Virus record (IMG/VR): IMGVR_UViG_3300042369_000673 | Span: 1 to 21,343 of that record | Direction: 5' to 3' (one strand) | Source of the DNA: a virus | DNA length: 21,343 nt | Shown: positions 7,303-14,788 of the stretch, one piece after another | Position numbering within the stretch: the stretch's first letter is position 1 | Layout of the letters: each line of letters starts with the position of its first letter | Translations under genes and position numbers: made by a program | The notes under the pieces: generated by a model | The model's database searches: none | Told to the model about the DNA's origin: nothing | The model's input: the letters and a program-made list of their open reading frames with translations, nothing else

Positions 7303-9210
7303 CTAACCACCTAAAGTTGCGTTTGCTAATCTGTTTCTATCTAACGCCTGTTGTGATGTTACTTGTCCTGAAACTACGTACGCTTGTATTGGTTGTTGGT
7401 TTAAACTTGCTAATTGATTAACTCCGCTTTGTCCTACTACGTTAAATTGTGGTGCTGACATTGTTGGAACTGTTGCACCGCCACCGCCACCACCATCGCT
7501 TGGAATTGCCGTTCCTTGAAATTGTGTTGACATAATTTTTTTAACTGCAACTAAACCACCTGCTGTTGCTATTCCTGCTGCTATTCCACCACGAACAGGA
7601 CTTGAAATATCGGGTGGTAAAAACTGCGATTTGTAAGCGTCTCTTGCTGCTGCAAAAGTTGAAATTAACGTACTTGCAATTTGAAACTTTTTATTTAATT
7701 CAAATGCTTTTTTTGCATTTGCATTGTTTTTAATTATTGCTTTTTCCTTTTGCGCAGTTGTTAGGTTTTCGTTTGCTAAAACTTTGTCGTTAATTTCCTT
7801 GTATTTATTTTCACTCATTGAAGCCAAATCTTGCGTTACGCTTAAAATTTGAATCATTGATTCAATTATAAACTTTAGGTTTCTTTCCCTTAATGCTGTT
7901 TGTTCTGCCAAACTTGTTTTTAATTGTTCCCTTGACTTATCGCTAATTGCTTTTTCTGCTTGAAGTCTTTTAGTTCCTTCACTTACAATATCAGAAATAA
8001 CAGTTGAAGCGCTATCACGTCTTATATAACTTTGTTCTTCTTTTTCTTTTTTTACAACTTTAGTAACTTCAGGTTCGTCTTTTTTAACTTGCTCAACATA
8101 TTTTGTTCCTGATTTTGTTAAGATGTCAACTTTTATAGCTGCTTTATTTGCAGCTGAACCATAATTTTCAAATCTTTTTTCTGCGTCTTGAAGTTCTTTA
8201 TTAATTTTATTAACTTTCCTTTGTTGTTCATCTAAACTATTAATTACACTTTGCGGAACTAATGCTTCTGGTCTCTGCAATAATTTTTGATAGTCCGATT
8301 GCATAAGATTCAAAAAACTTTGCTCTTTTGCTAATTTTTTTGTTATTTCATCTTGTTTAGCAAGGTTTCTTACAATTAAATCTTCGTTTTTTTGTAAAGC
8401 ATATTTTGCTTTTTGATATTCTAAATAAGACGCAAGTTCCTTGTTTAATTGTTCTTGAAAATCTCTTTCGTCTTTTATATTTTTTAAAGTTGTTCCGTAT
8501 TGTGAATTTATTTTTTTAATTAATTCTTCACGTTCTTTTGTGTTTGCGTTTGTTGTTTTTAATCTTGAAATTAAAGTAGCAAAAGCGCCACTTTCCTTTG
8601 CTATTTCTTCACGTTGTTTTTTTGCTTCTTCACCAATTGCTTTTTGTTGTTCTGCATATTTTTCTGTTTCGTCACCTGCAAAACCAATTGCTTTACTTAT
8701 GTCTTCCCAATAAGTATAAATAACTCCTAATGAAACAACAATAAGTCCTATTCCTGTTGAACCTATTGCAGCTTTAATTGAATTAAATGCTCTGACTGCC
8801 GTTTTGCCTAAATTTAAAAATGCTTCTTTTGCTTCGGTTAATTGGTCTATTCCGGCAGCTAAAGCCATTGCGCTTTGAACTTTTAAAAGTTGTTTTTCTA
8901 CGCTTTCGCTTTCAACTCCAATTAAACCCATTGCGCCTTGAACGGCTGCAAAACCACCTGTAACACCTGTTAGCGCTTGTGCTAAACCCTTAAACTTTGC
9001 GTCTGGGTTAAACGCATCGGTTAACGCTTTAGCGTCTCCAATCCTATCTTTTAATTCAGCTGCTCTTTTTGCGGCTTCTCTTGCTTGGTCTGAAGTAACG
9101 CCAAACTTATCCGCCAACGTTTGAACTTCAAGTTGTGCCGCTTTTAGTTGTTGTTTTAAATTGCCTAAATTTTCTTTAACTTCTAATTCAATTACTTTTT
9201 TTTCAGCCAT
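7303..9210 (-). CDS. Tail tape measure protein
   Basis: This encodes 635 residues. The N-terminal 60 residues form a coiled coil (LGNLKQQLKAAQLEVQTLAD) and are followed by a small-residue, Ala/Gly-rich helical section (FKGLAQALTGVTGGFAAVQG). A hydrophobic segment lies at about 150-167 (STGIGLIVVSLGVIYTYW). A long charged coiled coil follows to about 480, then another hydrophobic stretch (GGIAAGIATAGGLVAV), a run of glycines and a C-terminal tail. Tape measures fix tail length and help DNA cross the cell envelope. At about 0.15 nm per residue this length would give a tail of about 95 nm. The start overlaps the small upstream gene by 8 bases. The role is well supported by this architecture and by tail genes on the upstream side. 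Confidence 0.85.
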   Translation of the reverse strand: MAEKKVIELEVKENLGNLKQQLKAAQLEVQTLADKFGVTSDQAREAAKRAAELKDRIGDAKALTDAFNPDAKFKGLAQALTGVTGGFAAVQGAMGLIGVESESVEKQLLKVQSAMALAAGIDQLTEAKEAFLNLGKTAVRAFNSIKAAIGSTGIGLIVVSLGVIYTYWEDISKAIGFAGDETEKYAEQQKAIGEEAKKQREEIAKESGAFATLISRLKTTNANTKEREELIKKINSQYGTTLKNIKDERDFQEQLNKELASYLEYQKAKYALQKNEDLIVRNLAKQDEITKKLAKEQSFLNLMQSDYQKLLQRPEALVPQSVINSLDEQQRKVNKINKELQDAEKRFENYGSAANKAAIKVDILTKSGTKYVEQVKKDEPEVTKVVKKEKEEQSYIRRDSASTVISDIVSEGTKRLQAEKAISDKSREQLKTSLAEQTALRERNLKFIIESMIQILSVTQDLASMSENKYKEINDKVLANENLTTAQKEKAIIKNNANAKKAFELNKKFQIASTLISTFAAARDAYKSQFLPPDISSPVRGGIAAGIATAGGLVAVKKIMSTQFQGTAIPSDGGGGGGATVPTMSAPQFNVVGQSGVNQLASLNQQPIQAYVVSGQVTSQQALDRNRLANATLGG

Positions 9211-9370
9211 TATCTTTTAGTTTTTTTTCTATTAGTCTTTTACGTTGTGCTTGTTTCCATTGCTCTTTGATGCTTGTAGTAAATTTATATTTACCTTTTG
9301 CTATGTCTATGTTTTCACTTTCTCCGTAAAAATCACTTAACAAAAGCATTTCTATTATTTTGTTTATCAT
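9203..9370 (-). CDS. 55-residue protein before the tape measure, unknown
   Basis: A short frame runs from the ATG at 9370, which overlaps the upstream stop as ATGA, to a TGA at 9203 inside the tape measure start. It reads MINKIIEMLLLSDFYGESEN and ends in a strongly basic helix (AQRKRLIEKKLKDNG). Overlaps at both ends, in line with the rest of the operon, support it as a real gene. Its small size next to the tape measure might suggest a tail assembly helper, but the sequence gives no direct evidence. Confidence 0.6.
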   Translation of the reverse strand: MINKIIEMLLLSDFYGESENIDIAKGKYKFTTSIKEQWKQAQRKRLIEKKLKDNG

Positions 9371-11820
9371 AATTGGTTTATTATTATATAATTTCTTTCC
9401 GTATTTCCGTTAGAAAAATCAGTATCTAAACTTAAAGTAATTATTCTCGGTGCGTTTGCAGGAACTGTTACTGTTAAATAACCTTCTGCTGTAAACAATA
9501 CACTTGACAAAGTAACGTTAGTTGCGTTTGCGCTTTTTGAAATCCTTACTTGTGTAGCTCCATTACTAAATAAAATTGCCATACTATGCACAGAACCGCT
9601 TGGTGTACTTGTTGTATGAACAATTGGATTAACATTTGCAAAATCACTAATCAAAGTAAAATCTACATCGCCTGTTGTTAAGTCGCTTTGCATTTCGTTT
9701 ATTAAATAGCGTTTGTCTCTTATTATAAGACGGTCGTTTAACTGAAGTTGTGTAAGTAAAGAAACAGGAAGAACGGTTTTAACTTTTACTAATCTGTTTT
9801 TTGGGTTGTATAAATTAGTTAAATAACTTTGATAATATAAAGCATATAAAGTATTTGGATTTTCTACATTATAAAAACTTGAAATTTCTACACCAAAATT
9901 TAACGTCAAAGGAAAAATTCCACCTTGTATTAAAATTTCGCTATCTTGTCCAAATGGAACGTATTCTGCTATGTTTGGAAGTCCGTTCCAATGTATTTTG
10001 TTTCCTGCTGTTAAAGTTGTTAGCGTGTTCATATATAACAAAACAGGTTTAGGAATATAAGGCGCAAACTCTTTATTTAAACAATAACCAACTTGCAAAT
10101 TGTTTCCGAAATTGTTATGTAATAAATTTTCAAATGGACTTTGTATTTTGTATTCGCCACCATCAAATGGATAATTTTCTTTTGCGTTTCCGTAACCGTG
10201 AGCTGTTAAATTAGCAGGATTTTCAAGGAAATATTTATTTATAAAACTTTCGCTATCTTGATATTTAAACTCTATTAATTTATAAAGTTTTAACCTTTCA
10301 ATTTCAATGCTTGTTACATCAGTAAATTTTGTTATATCTATTACTGCACCTTTTTTATACCAATCATTTAATGGTTCAAATGTAAATACGTTTTTTGCTT
10401 TTGAATATACAGTCATATTAAACTCGTTGCATATTCCTGTAATAAAATCAGATATTTTCATATCTGGAGCAAGTCCTTGTAAATCCGTAAACGAAGTTGT
10501 TGTAACGTTATTTGTATAAAATGTTGTTTCGGCTTTATAACTATTCCATTCATTAACACCTACAAAATATTGAGACCAATATTCATATTCTAAAGTGTAA
10601 ATAAACCTAAATGTAAGCGTCTGCGCTGATTCGCTACGAAGTTTAAAAGTATAAAATACGTTGTTGTTTGGTGTTTGTTCTAAATTAATTAAAGTATAAT
10701 CTAAACCAAGTGCCGGAGTAACTGTTAACGTTTGTACATAAACTCCATTTTTATAAACGTCTAACCAACAATTTGTAAGCACAGGGGACGCACCATCATA
10801 AAAAATATTTAAAGAATGTGAAACTGTTCCGTATGTGTTTGGTGTTCCTGTAAATACGTTTGCACCACCATAAAACGGAGTTACATAAATTGTGTTAAAT
10901 GTATTATTTGTTGTATTAAATGAAGTATAAGGGTTTGGAACAGGTGTTGTTGCAGGTGGTGTTGTAACTAAAAAAGTTTCTGTAAAAGTTGAACCTGAAA
11001 TTGTAAAAGTAACGTTTGCGGGTTGTGTAATAAAAAGAAACTTTTCTTTATTCTTATAATATAAAAATGCTTTTCTAAACATATCTGAAGTTAGAAAAAT
11101 TCCATTAAAAGTTATTCCATATTCTGCTTCAATTAAATCAAAAATACTTGCAACTCTAACCGCAGGAAACAATTCTTGGTATTCTATTTCACCTGCATTA
11201 TCGCCTATGTTATCCGAATTATTTGTTGGATATTCAAACCATTCAGGACAATTATCTTGTGGTAAAGGAACACTTCCAGAAAATTGCCAAATTCTTTTTG
11301 AACTTATTAATGGGTATCTAACATCGTAATCTGTTGTTGAACTGTCTATTGTAACACGGTCGTAAACTTCTTGGTTTATATAGTCGTGGTTTAAACTTGT
11401 GTGGTCTAATTGGCTTAATTTGTCTTCATTAAAGAAGTCTTTTAAACTTACTCCTGCTCCGTAAAATGTTACTGAATAACTATCTGCACTTCCGTTTTTT
11501 AGGTTCGTCTTTTCGAGCTGAATTTTACCACGTCTAAACAACACCGTGTCAACTTCTATATAAGCGTTGTATCGTTTTTGATAGTCAATAGTTGCGTTTA
11601 CATCGTTTTGGTAAAAGTGCTGAAATATTGCGTTGTTTGTAGGTGAACAAGGAATTGTAAAACCTTGTGAATAGTCTGTAAATATTTTACTTATATCCGA
11701 AATATTTTGAATGGTTGAACTTACGGAAATCTTCTCATCGTTAAATAATTCTAAACGTGAAAATTCTAACTCGGTCTGTGCTAAAGCCGTTTCTATAAAT
11801 ATTGCTACTTGCCTTTTCAT
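9367..11820 (-). CDS. Large tail protein, probable tail-tip / baseplate hub
   Basis: This encodes 817 residues. The N-terminal 130 residues include DYSQGFTIPCSPTNNAIFQH and GKIQLEKTNLKNG. A long beta-rich, Asn/Thr-rich middle (about 260-420) looks like an inserted adhesin-like domain. Around 440-480 there is a helical element, DMKISDFITGICNEFNMTVY, then FTFEPLNDWY, which resembles the late hub domains of tail-associated proteins. The last 80 residues (SVHSMAILFSNGATQVRISK to RNYIIINQL) form a distinct small beta domain that could bind carbohydrate. The start overlaps the upstream stop as TAATG. Size and position next to the tape measure fit a hub or distal tail protein. Which tail piece it is cannot be told from sequence. 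Confidence 0.65.
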   Translation of the reverse strand: MKRQVAIFIETALAQTELEFSRLELFNDEKISVSSTIQNISDISKIFTDYSQGFTIPCSPTNNAIFQHFYQNDVNATIDYQKRYNAYIEVDTVLFRRGKIQLEKTNLKNGSADSYSVTFYGAGVSLKDFFNEDKLSQLDHTSLNHDYINQEVYDRVTIDSSTTDYDVRYPLISSKRIWQFSGSVPLPQDNCPEWFEYPTNNSDNIGDNAGEIEYQELFPAVRVASIFDLIEAEYGITFNGIFLTSDMFRKAFLYYKNKEKFLFITQPANVTFTISGSTFTETFLVTTPPATTPVPNPYTSFNTTNNTFNTIYVTPFYGGANVFTGTPNTYGTVSHSLNIFYDGASPVLTNCWLDVYKNGVYVQTLTVTPALGLDYTLINLEQTPNNNVFYTFKLRSESAQTLTFRFIYTLEYEYWSQYFVGVNEWNSYKAETTFYTNNVTTTSFTDLQGLAPDMKISDFITGICNEFNMTVYSKAKNVFTFEPLNDWYKKGAVIDITKFTDVTSIEIERLKLYKLIEFKYQDSESFINKYFLENPANLTAHGYGNAKENYPFDGGEYKIQSPFENLLHNNFGNNLQVGYCLNKEFAPYIPKPVLLYMNTLTTLTAGNKIHWNGLPNIAEYVPFGQDSEILIQGGIFPLTLNFGVEISSFYNVENPNTLYALYYQSYLTNLYNPKNRLVKVKTVLPVSLLTQLQLNDRLIIRDKRYLINEMQSDLTTGDVDFTLISDFANVNPIVHTTSTPSGSVHSMAILFSNGATQVRISKSANATNVTLSSVLFTAEGYLTVTVPANAPRIITLSLDTDFSNGNTERNYIIINQL

Positions 11821-12851
11821 TAAATAACTGAATTAATAACATCAAATGCAAACTCAAATTCTAAACTATAATTTATTTGTTTCGTGTTTATATGCTTAAA
11901 CAACTCCGTGCTTTTACTATTAATCTTTGCAGGTTTATCGTCAATCAGTATTCGTTCGCTTAACATTATTTGTTTTAAAACTTCTTTCCAAGTTTCGTAA
12001 ACCCAACCTGTGTTAACTTTAACACTTTTTTTGCCGTTAGCGTTAAATACTTTTCTTTGTCCTTCCTTTACGTTGTAGCTAAAACTATTTGTTTGCATCA
12101 AATTGTATTCCGTGTTTTCAACACTAAAATTGTCGTTACTTGCCTTAAAGAAAAACTCTCGTTGCCAAGCTCCATACTTGTTTACAAAGTCAATTATAAC
12201 AGGTGTATATTTGCATTCTTCAAGCGGATAAAAATACCAAGTCGCTTGTACTGCTGAAGCTCCGTTTAAAATTTCTACTTTGTTTCCTTCGTTTACGTTT
12301 GCAGTTCTTACTCGTGGAATATCAAATGTCGAACTTGCTACTGCTAAAGTTGTTACTACTGCGGTGCTTAAATTTGTGTAACGTGCTGTAAAACTTGCGC
12401 CTGTTGTTACTCTTATTTTTCCTGCGTCTGAAGTCGGGTTGTAGTAATAATTTCCTGCGTCAAGTCCGTAGTTTCCATTGTCAAAATTAAATCCTTGTTC
12501 GTAATATGAATAACCATCAAATGCTATGTAATCAATTGTATTTAAAAGAGTATAAGTCAAACCTACTAACTTATAACGTTTAACCCTTACGTTTACTCGT
12601 TCATTTGTTGGGTTAGTTGCCGCAGCGTTTCCACCTGCTGAACAACTTGTAAATCTTATGTATTCACGAATGTATGGTGATATGTCGTAAAGTGTTTCAA
12701 CGTTGTTTGACGCTGGTATTAATTTACTCAACGTATATTGTGGACTTCCTAAAAAAGAACCATTTGCTAAAAACAATTCTAATTTTGAGCCATTTTGCCC
12801 TGTTTCTGCAATCCTAATTAAATACGGTGAACGTGCAAATATATTAGCCAT
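11820..12851 (-). CDS. Tail structural protein, possibly distal tail
   Basis: This encodes 343 residues, starting MANIFARSPYLIRIAETGQN. It is rich in beta-strand pattern and aromatic residues (FDGYSYYEQGFNFDNGNYGL) and contains an Ala/Thr/Val-rich central section (about 150-185). The C-terminal third is more charged, with WVYETWKEVLKQIMLSERIL and INYSLEFEFAFDVINSVI. Both ends overlap neighbours as TAATG. Between a neck-like protein and the 817-residue tail protein, the best guess is a distal tail or baseplate component. I recall similar proteins in Bacteroidota phages but know no experimental function. Confidence 0.55.
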   Translation of the reverse strand: MANIFARSPYLIRIAETGQNGSKLELFLANGSFLGSPQYTLSKLIPASNNVETLYDISPYIREYIRFTSCSAGGNAAATNPTNERVNVRVKRYKLVGLTYTLLNTIDYIAFDGYSYYEQGFNFDNGNYGLDAGNYYYNPTSDAGKIRVTTGASFTARYTNLSTAVVTTLAVASSTFDIPRVRTANVNEGNKVEILNGASAVQATWYFYPLEECKYTPVIIDFVNKYGAWQREFFFKASNDNFSVENTEYNLMQTNSFSYNVKEGQRKVFNANGKKSVKVNTGWVYETWKEVLKQIMLSERILIDDKPAKINSKSTELFKHINTKQINYSLEFEFAFDVINSVI

Positions 12852-13399
12852 TATTTCTTTTCGTTTTTAAATTGTGTGTCTTTAAATAAATTCATTGCGT
12901 CTAACCCAAACTTTTCAATAAGTTCATCAGGCAATCTTTTAAACGCAGCTTCAAATGGTTTGGTAAAAAATAAACTCGGTTTTATTCCTTGTGCAAATAT
13001 TCTTTTCTGCAACCAAAAACCCAAACTTTTATAACCGCCCTTTGCAAATGTTCCATCTGCATTTCTAAATCTTATATTCTTTTTTTGCGCCCATTTACTC
13101 AAAGGTTCAACAGGTGGCATTTTACTTTTAAAACTAAACGGACTATTCGGAGCTTTTTGTTTTCCGTTTTTTACTAAACTTGGTTTTGCTCCCTTAACTC
13201 CTTTGTCTTGAAATTGTCCGTATTGGTTCATTTCAAACTCTATGCTTAACGAATTAGGCATCGCCTTAACATTTCCTTTTAAACTTTCGTAAAGTCCTTT
13301 AGAAACGTTTTTTTTGCTTCGTGTTAAATTAGTACGTGCTTCTTTAATAACGTAATCACGAAATCTCTCAAGTTCTTTTTGTACTTCGCTCTGTTTCAT
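12851..13399 (-). CDS. HK97 gp10-like tail completion protein
   Basis: This encodes 182 residues, highly basic. An N-terminal helix (EVQKELERFRDYVIKEARTN) is followed by LYESLKGNVKAMPN, YGQFQDKGVKG, a Lys/Pro-rich stretch, FWLQKRIFAQGI and PSLFFTKPFEAAFKRLPDEL. The order of long helix, strand with YGQFQDKG, and C-terminal PSLFFTKPF helix follows the gp10/tail completion family, which joins tail to head or caps the tube. It lies directly after the tail terminator-like gene, the usual neighbour. The assignment is moderately strong, from the motif order and the neighbour. Confidence 0.65.
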   Translation of the reverse strand: MKQSEVQKELERFRDYVIKEARTNLTRSKKNVSKGLYESLKGNVKAMPNSLSIEFEMNQYGQFQDKGVKGAKPSLVKNGKQKAPNSPFSFKSKMPPVEPLSKWAQKKNIRFRNADGTFAKGGYKSLGFWLQKRIFAQGIKPSLFFTKPFEAAFKRLPDELIEKFGLDAMNLFKDTQFKNEKK

Positions 13400-13400
13400 T

Positions 13401-13856
13401 TTAACAAATAGTCATTTCGTTTGGTGTTACTACATCAAAAGTCATAGTCCAACCTGCCATATAATTCTCAAAACGTTCTGTAAATGGTTCTAAATTTGCC
13501 GTGCCTTCAACCATAAATAAGTCGTATGCTAAACTTCCGTGTTTTATTATTTCGTACGCTCTATTTAATACTGCGTGTTGTGTATTCAATACATCAATTT
13601 CGTTGTCGTTACCTAAAAAAATATCGGTTGTTGCGCTCTTGGACAAATCAACAACATCCATTGCTATTAAACTAATATTCCAAGTTGTTGTGCGTTCGTC
13701 TAACGTGCAGTTGTTAACCATTATATGTAATAAAGGAAATATCGTTTGTTTACTTAAATCTACTTTAAATATGTCGCCTTGTGTTACCGTGTTAACAATA
13801 ACGTCTGCGTCAAAGTGTGTTTTTAATTTGTCTAATAAGTTGTAATAACCTGTCAT
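13401..13856 (-). CDS. Conserved tail protein, probable tail terminator
   Basis: This encodes 151 residues. Motifs are VTQGDIFKVDLSKQTIFPL, TTDIFLGNDNEIDVLNTQHA, and FTERFENYMAGWTMTFDVVTPNEMTIC at the end. I recall this as a widespread conserved protein in phages of marine and soil Bacteroidota. Its length, alpha-beta pattern, and position between chaperone and gp10-like genes fit the tail terminator group, which caps the growing tube. The ATG overlaps the stop of the shifted chaperone frame as ATGA, which ties its translation to that frame rather than to the frame of the 250-residue product. Confidence 0.6.
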   Translation of the reverse strand: MTGYYNLLDKLKTHFDADVIVNTVTQGDIFKVDLSKQTIFPLLHIMVNNCTLDERTTTWNISLIAMDVVDLSKSATTDIFLGNDNEIDVLNTQHAVLNRAYEIIKHGSLAYDLFMVEGTANLEPFTERFENYMAGWTMTFDVVTPNEMTIC

Positions 13857-14125
13857 CGTTTTAGTTTATTAAGTTGGCGTTGTTCAATTTCTTGCTTTTG
13901 TTTTTCGAAGGTAAGATAGGTGAGACATTGAGTAAGTCTATATCCGGTGACTGTGTCAAATCTTGTAATGTCTCCTTGAGCGAGTGCATAAATTGATTGA
14001 TACCAACCCCATTGTTTTCCAAATTGAGCTTGTTCGCTAAACTCGTTTCCGTCTTCTTGTTCGTTTTTATCTGCCGTTCCAAATAAGTAAGCGTAGCTGT
14101 CAATAATTCGCTTCCTAAATTCCAA
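13853..14125 (-). CDS. Tail chaperone C-terminal domain, reached by -1 frameshift
   Basis: This frame has no ATG, GTG or good initiator upstream; the only candidate is a TTG that is itself part of the slippery run. Read as a fusion, the product has residues 1-163 of the chaperone followed by 90 residues beginning LEFRKRIIDSYAYLFG, 253 in all. The shifted domain contains FGKQWGWYQSIYALAQGDI, DTVTGYRLTQCLTYLTFEKQ and a basic end, a set I recognise from tail-chaperone C-termini of Bacteroidota phages. It looks more conserved than the competing tail of the unshifted frame, and its TGA overlaps the next ATG. The -1 direction matches lambda G-GT. Confidence 0.75.
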   Translation of the reverse strand: MEFRKRIIDSYAYLFGTADKNEQEDGNEFSEQAQFGKQWGWYQSIYALAQGDITRFDTVTGYRLTQCLTYLTFEKQKQEIEQRQLNKLKR

Positions 14126-14613
14126 AAAAAAACACTTGAACTTATTGCTATGTCTACCGGCGTAAACTTCATTAACTCGTGCATTTCTTCCATTGGTTTG
14201 TAATCAACTATTTCGTACTTGTCTTTGAACTTCATTTTTATAGGTCGGTACATTACAGCCATTGCTTTGTGATAATCTTCCCACTTTTGCAAGTTGTTCT
14301 CAAGGTCTACGTATTCGCCAAAACTTATTTCTTCAAGGTTTGTAATAAAGCCAAATTCTTGTGTTCCTATTTTGAACGTTGGTTGAAACTTCGGCTTTTC
14401 GCTAAACAACTTTGTAAAGTGTGTTATTAATTCGTTTAAACTTGTTAGCTTCATTTTCACGATGTCCTTTAATTCTATACCGCAGAATATTTGCACCATT
14501 TTTTGTGCAATAAATTCTTCGTCATTGCTTCCTTGCTGAACCTTTAAAAATTCTTGGTAGCTTTTTAACGGTATTTCGTTTAAACTTGTTGGAACATTTA
14601 TTTCTAACTTCAT
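13861..14613 (-). CDS. Tail assembly chaperone, unshifted product (gpG-like)
   Basis: This encodes 250 residues, starting MKLEINVPTSLNEIPLKSYQ. The first 160 residues are an alpha-beta domain (ISFGEYVDLENN, MAVMYRPIKMKFKDKYEIVDY). After SSSVFF (158-163) the frame continues WNLGSELL and a low-complexity Asn/Lys/Ser tail to residue 250. The nine-T run at codons 161-164 lets ribosomes slip to the -1 frame and make a longer-lived partner (see the next entries). In lambda, G and GT made this way bind the tape measure and tail tube during assembly. Placement between terminase and tail genes is typical of some Bacteroidota phages. The tail past residue 163 may be a by-product, since it lacks conserved-looking motifs. 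Confidence 0.75.
   Translation of the reverse strand: MKLEINVPTSLNEIPLKSYQEFLKVQQGSNDEEFIAQKMVQIFCGIELKDIVKMKLTSLNELITHFTKLFSEKPKFQPTFKIGTQEFGFITNLEEISFGEYVDLENNLQKWEDYHKAMAVMYRPIKMKFKDKYEIVDYKPMEEMHELMKFTPVDIAISSSVFFWNLGSELLTATLTYLERQIKTNKKTETSLANKLNLENNGVGINQFMHSLKETLQDLTQSPDIDLLNVSPILPSKNKSKKLNNANLIN
14125..14131 (-). other. Slippery site T_TTT_TTT for -1 ribosomal frameshift
   Basis: The minus strand has nine T in a row (14124-14132). In the upstream frame the codons read GTT TTT TTT TGG, which gives the ideal X_XXY_YYZ heptamer T_TTT_TTT. After a one-base slip the next codon is TTG and the frame stays open for 90 codons. About 11 bases on there is a possible short stem (AAGCG with CGCTT), but its spacing is longer than usual and it may not be needed. 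Confidence 0.75.
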
Positions 14614-14623
14614 ATCTTAATAA

Positions 14624-14788
14624 TTAATTATTCGTGTTTTTGTTGTGTTCGTTTTTTTGTATGTAATCGTAAGCTTGTTTTAGCATATTAATATCTCGGA
14701 TGTCACGTAAATAAATACGAATCTTTACACCTTTTTTTTGGTATATGTAAATTTGTACCGCTTGCATCATTACTTCTAAATCGTTCAT
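14624..14788 (-). CDS. 54-residue protein after the terminase, unknown
   Basis: The ATG at 14788 overlaps the terminase stop as ATGA. The product starts MNDLEVMMQAVQIYIYQKKG and has a helix-strand-helix pattern (VKIRIYLRDIRDINMLKQAY) with a Lys/Asn-rich tail. It fills the 170-base gap between the terminase and chaperone genes exactly, and uses the same coupled start as other genes here. No known motif is visible; there is no membrane segment or signal peptide. Confidence 0.65.
   Translation of the reverse strand: MNDLEVMMQAVQIYIYQKKGVKIRIYLRDIRDINMLKQAYDYIQKNEHNKNTNN

Noticed and set aside
13501-13845. Plus-strand open frame of 114 codons
   Set aside because: It is fully inside the conserved tail protein gene on the other strand and has no supporting signals.
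14123-14125. TTG as an independent start for the shifted chaperone frame
   Set aside because: The codon is made of the slippery run itself and has no leader; a -1 frameshift explains the frame better.
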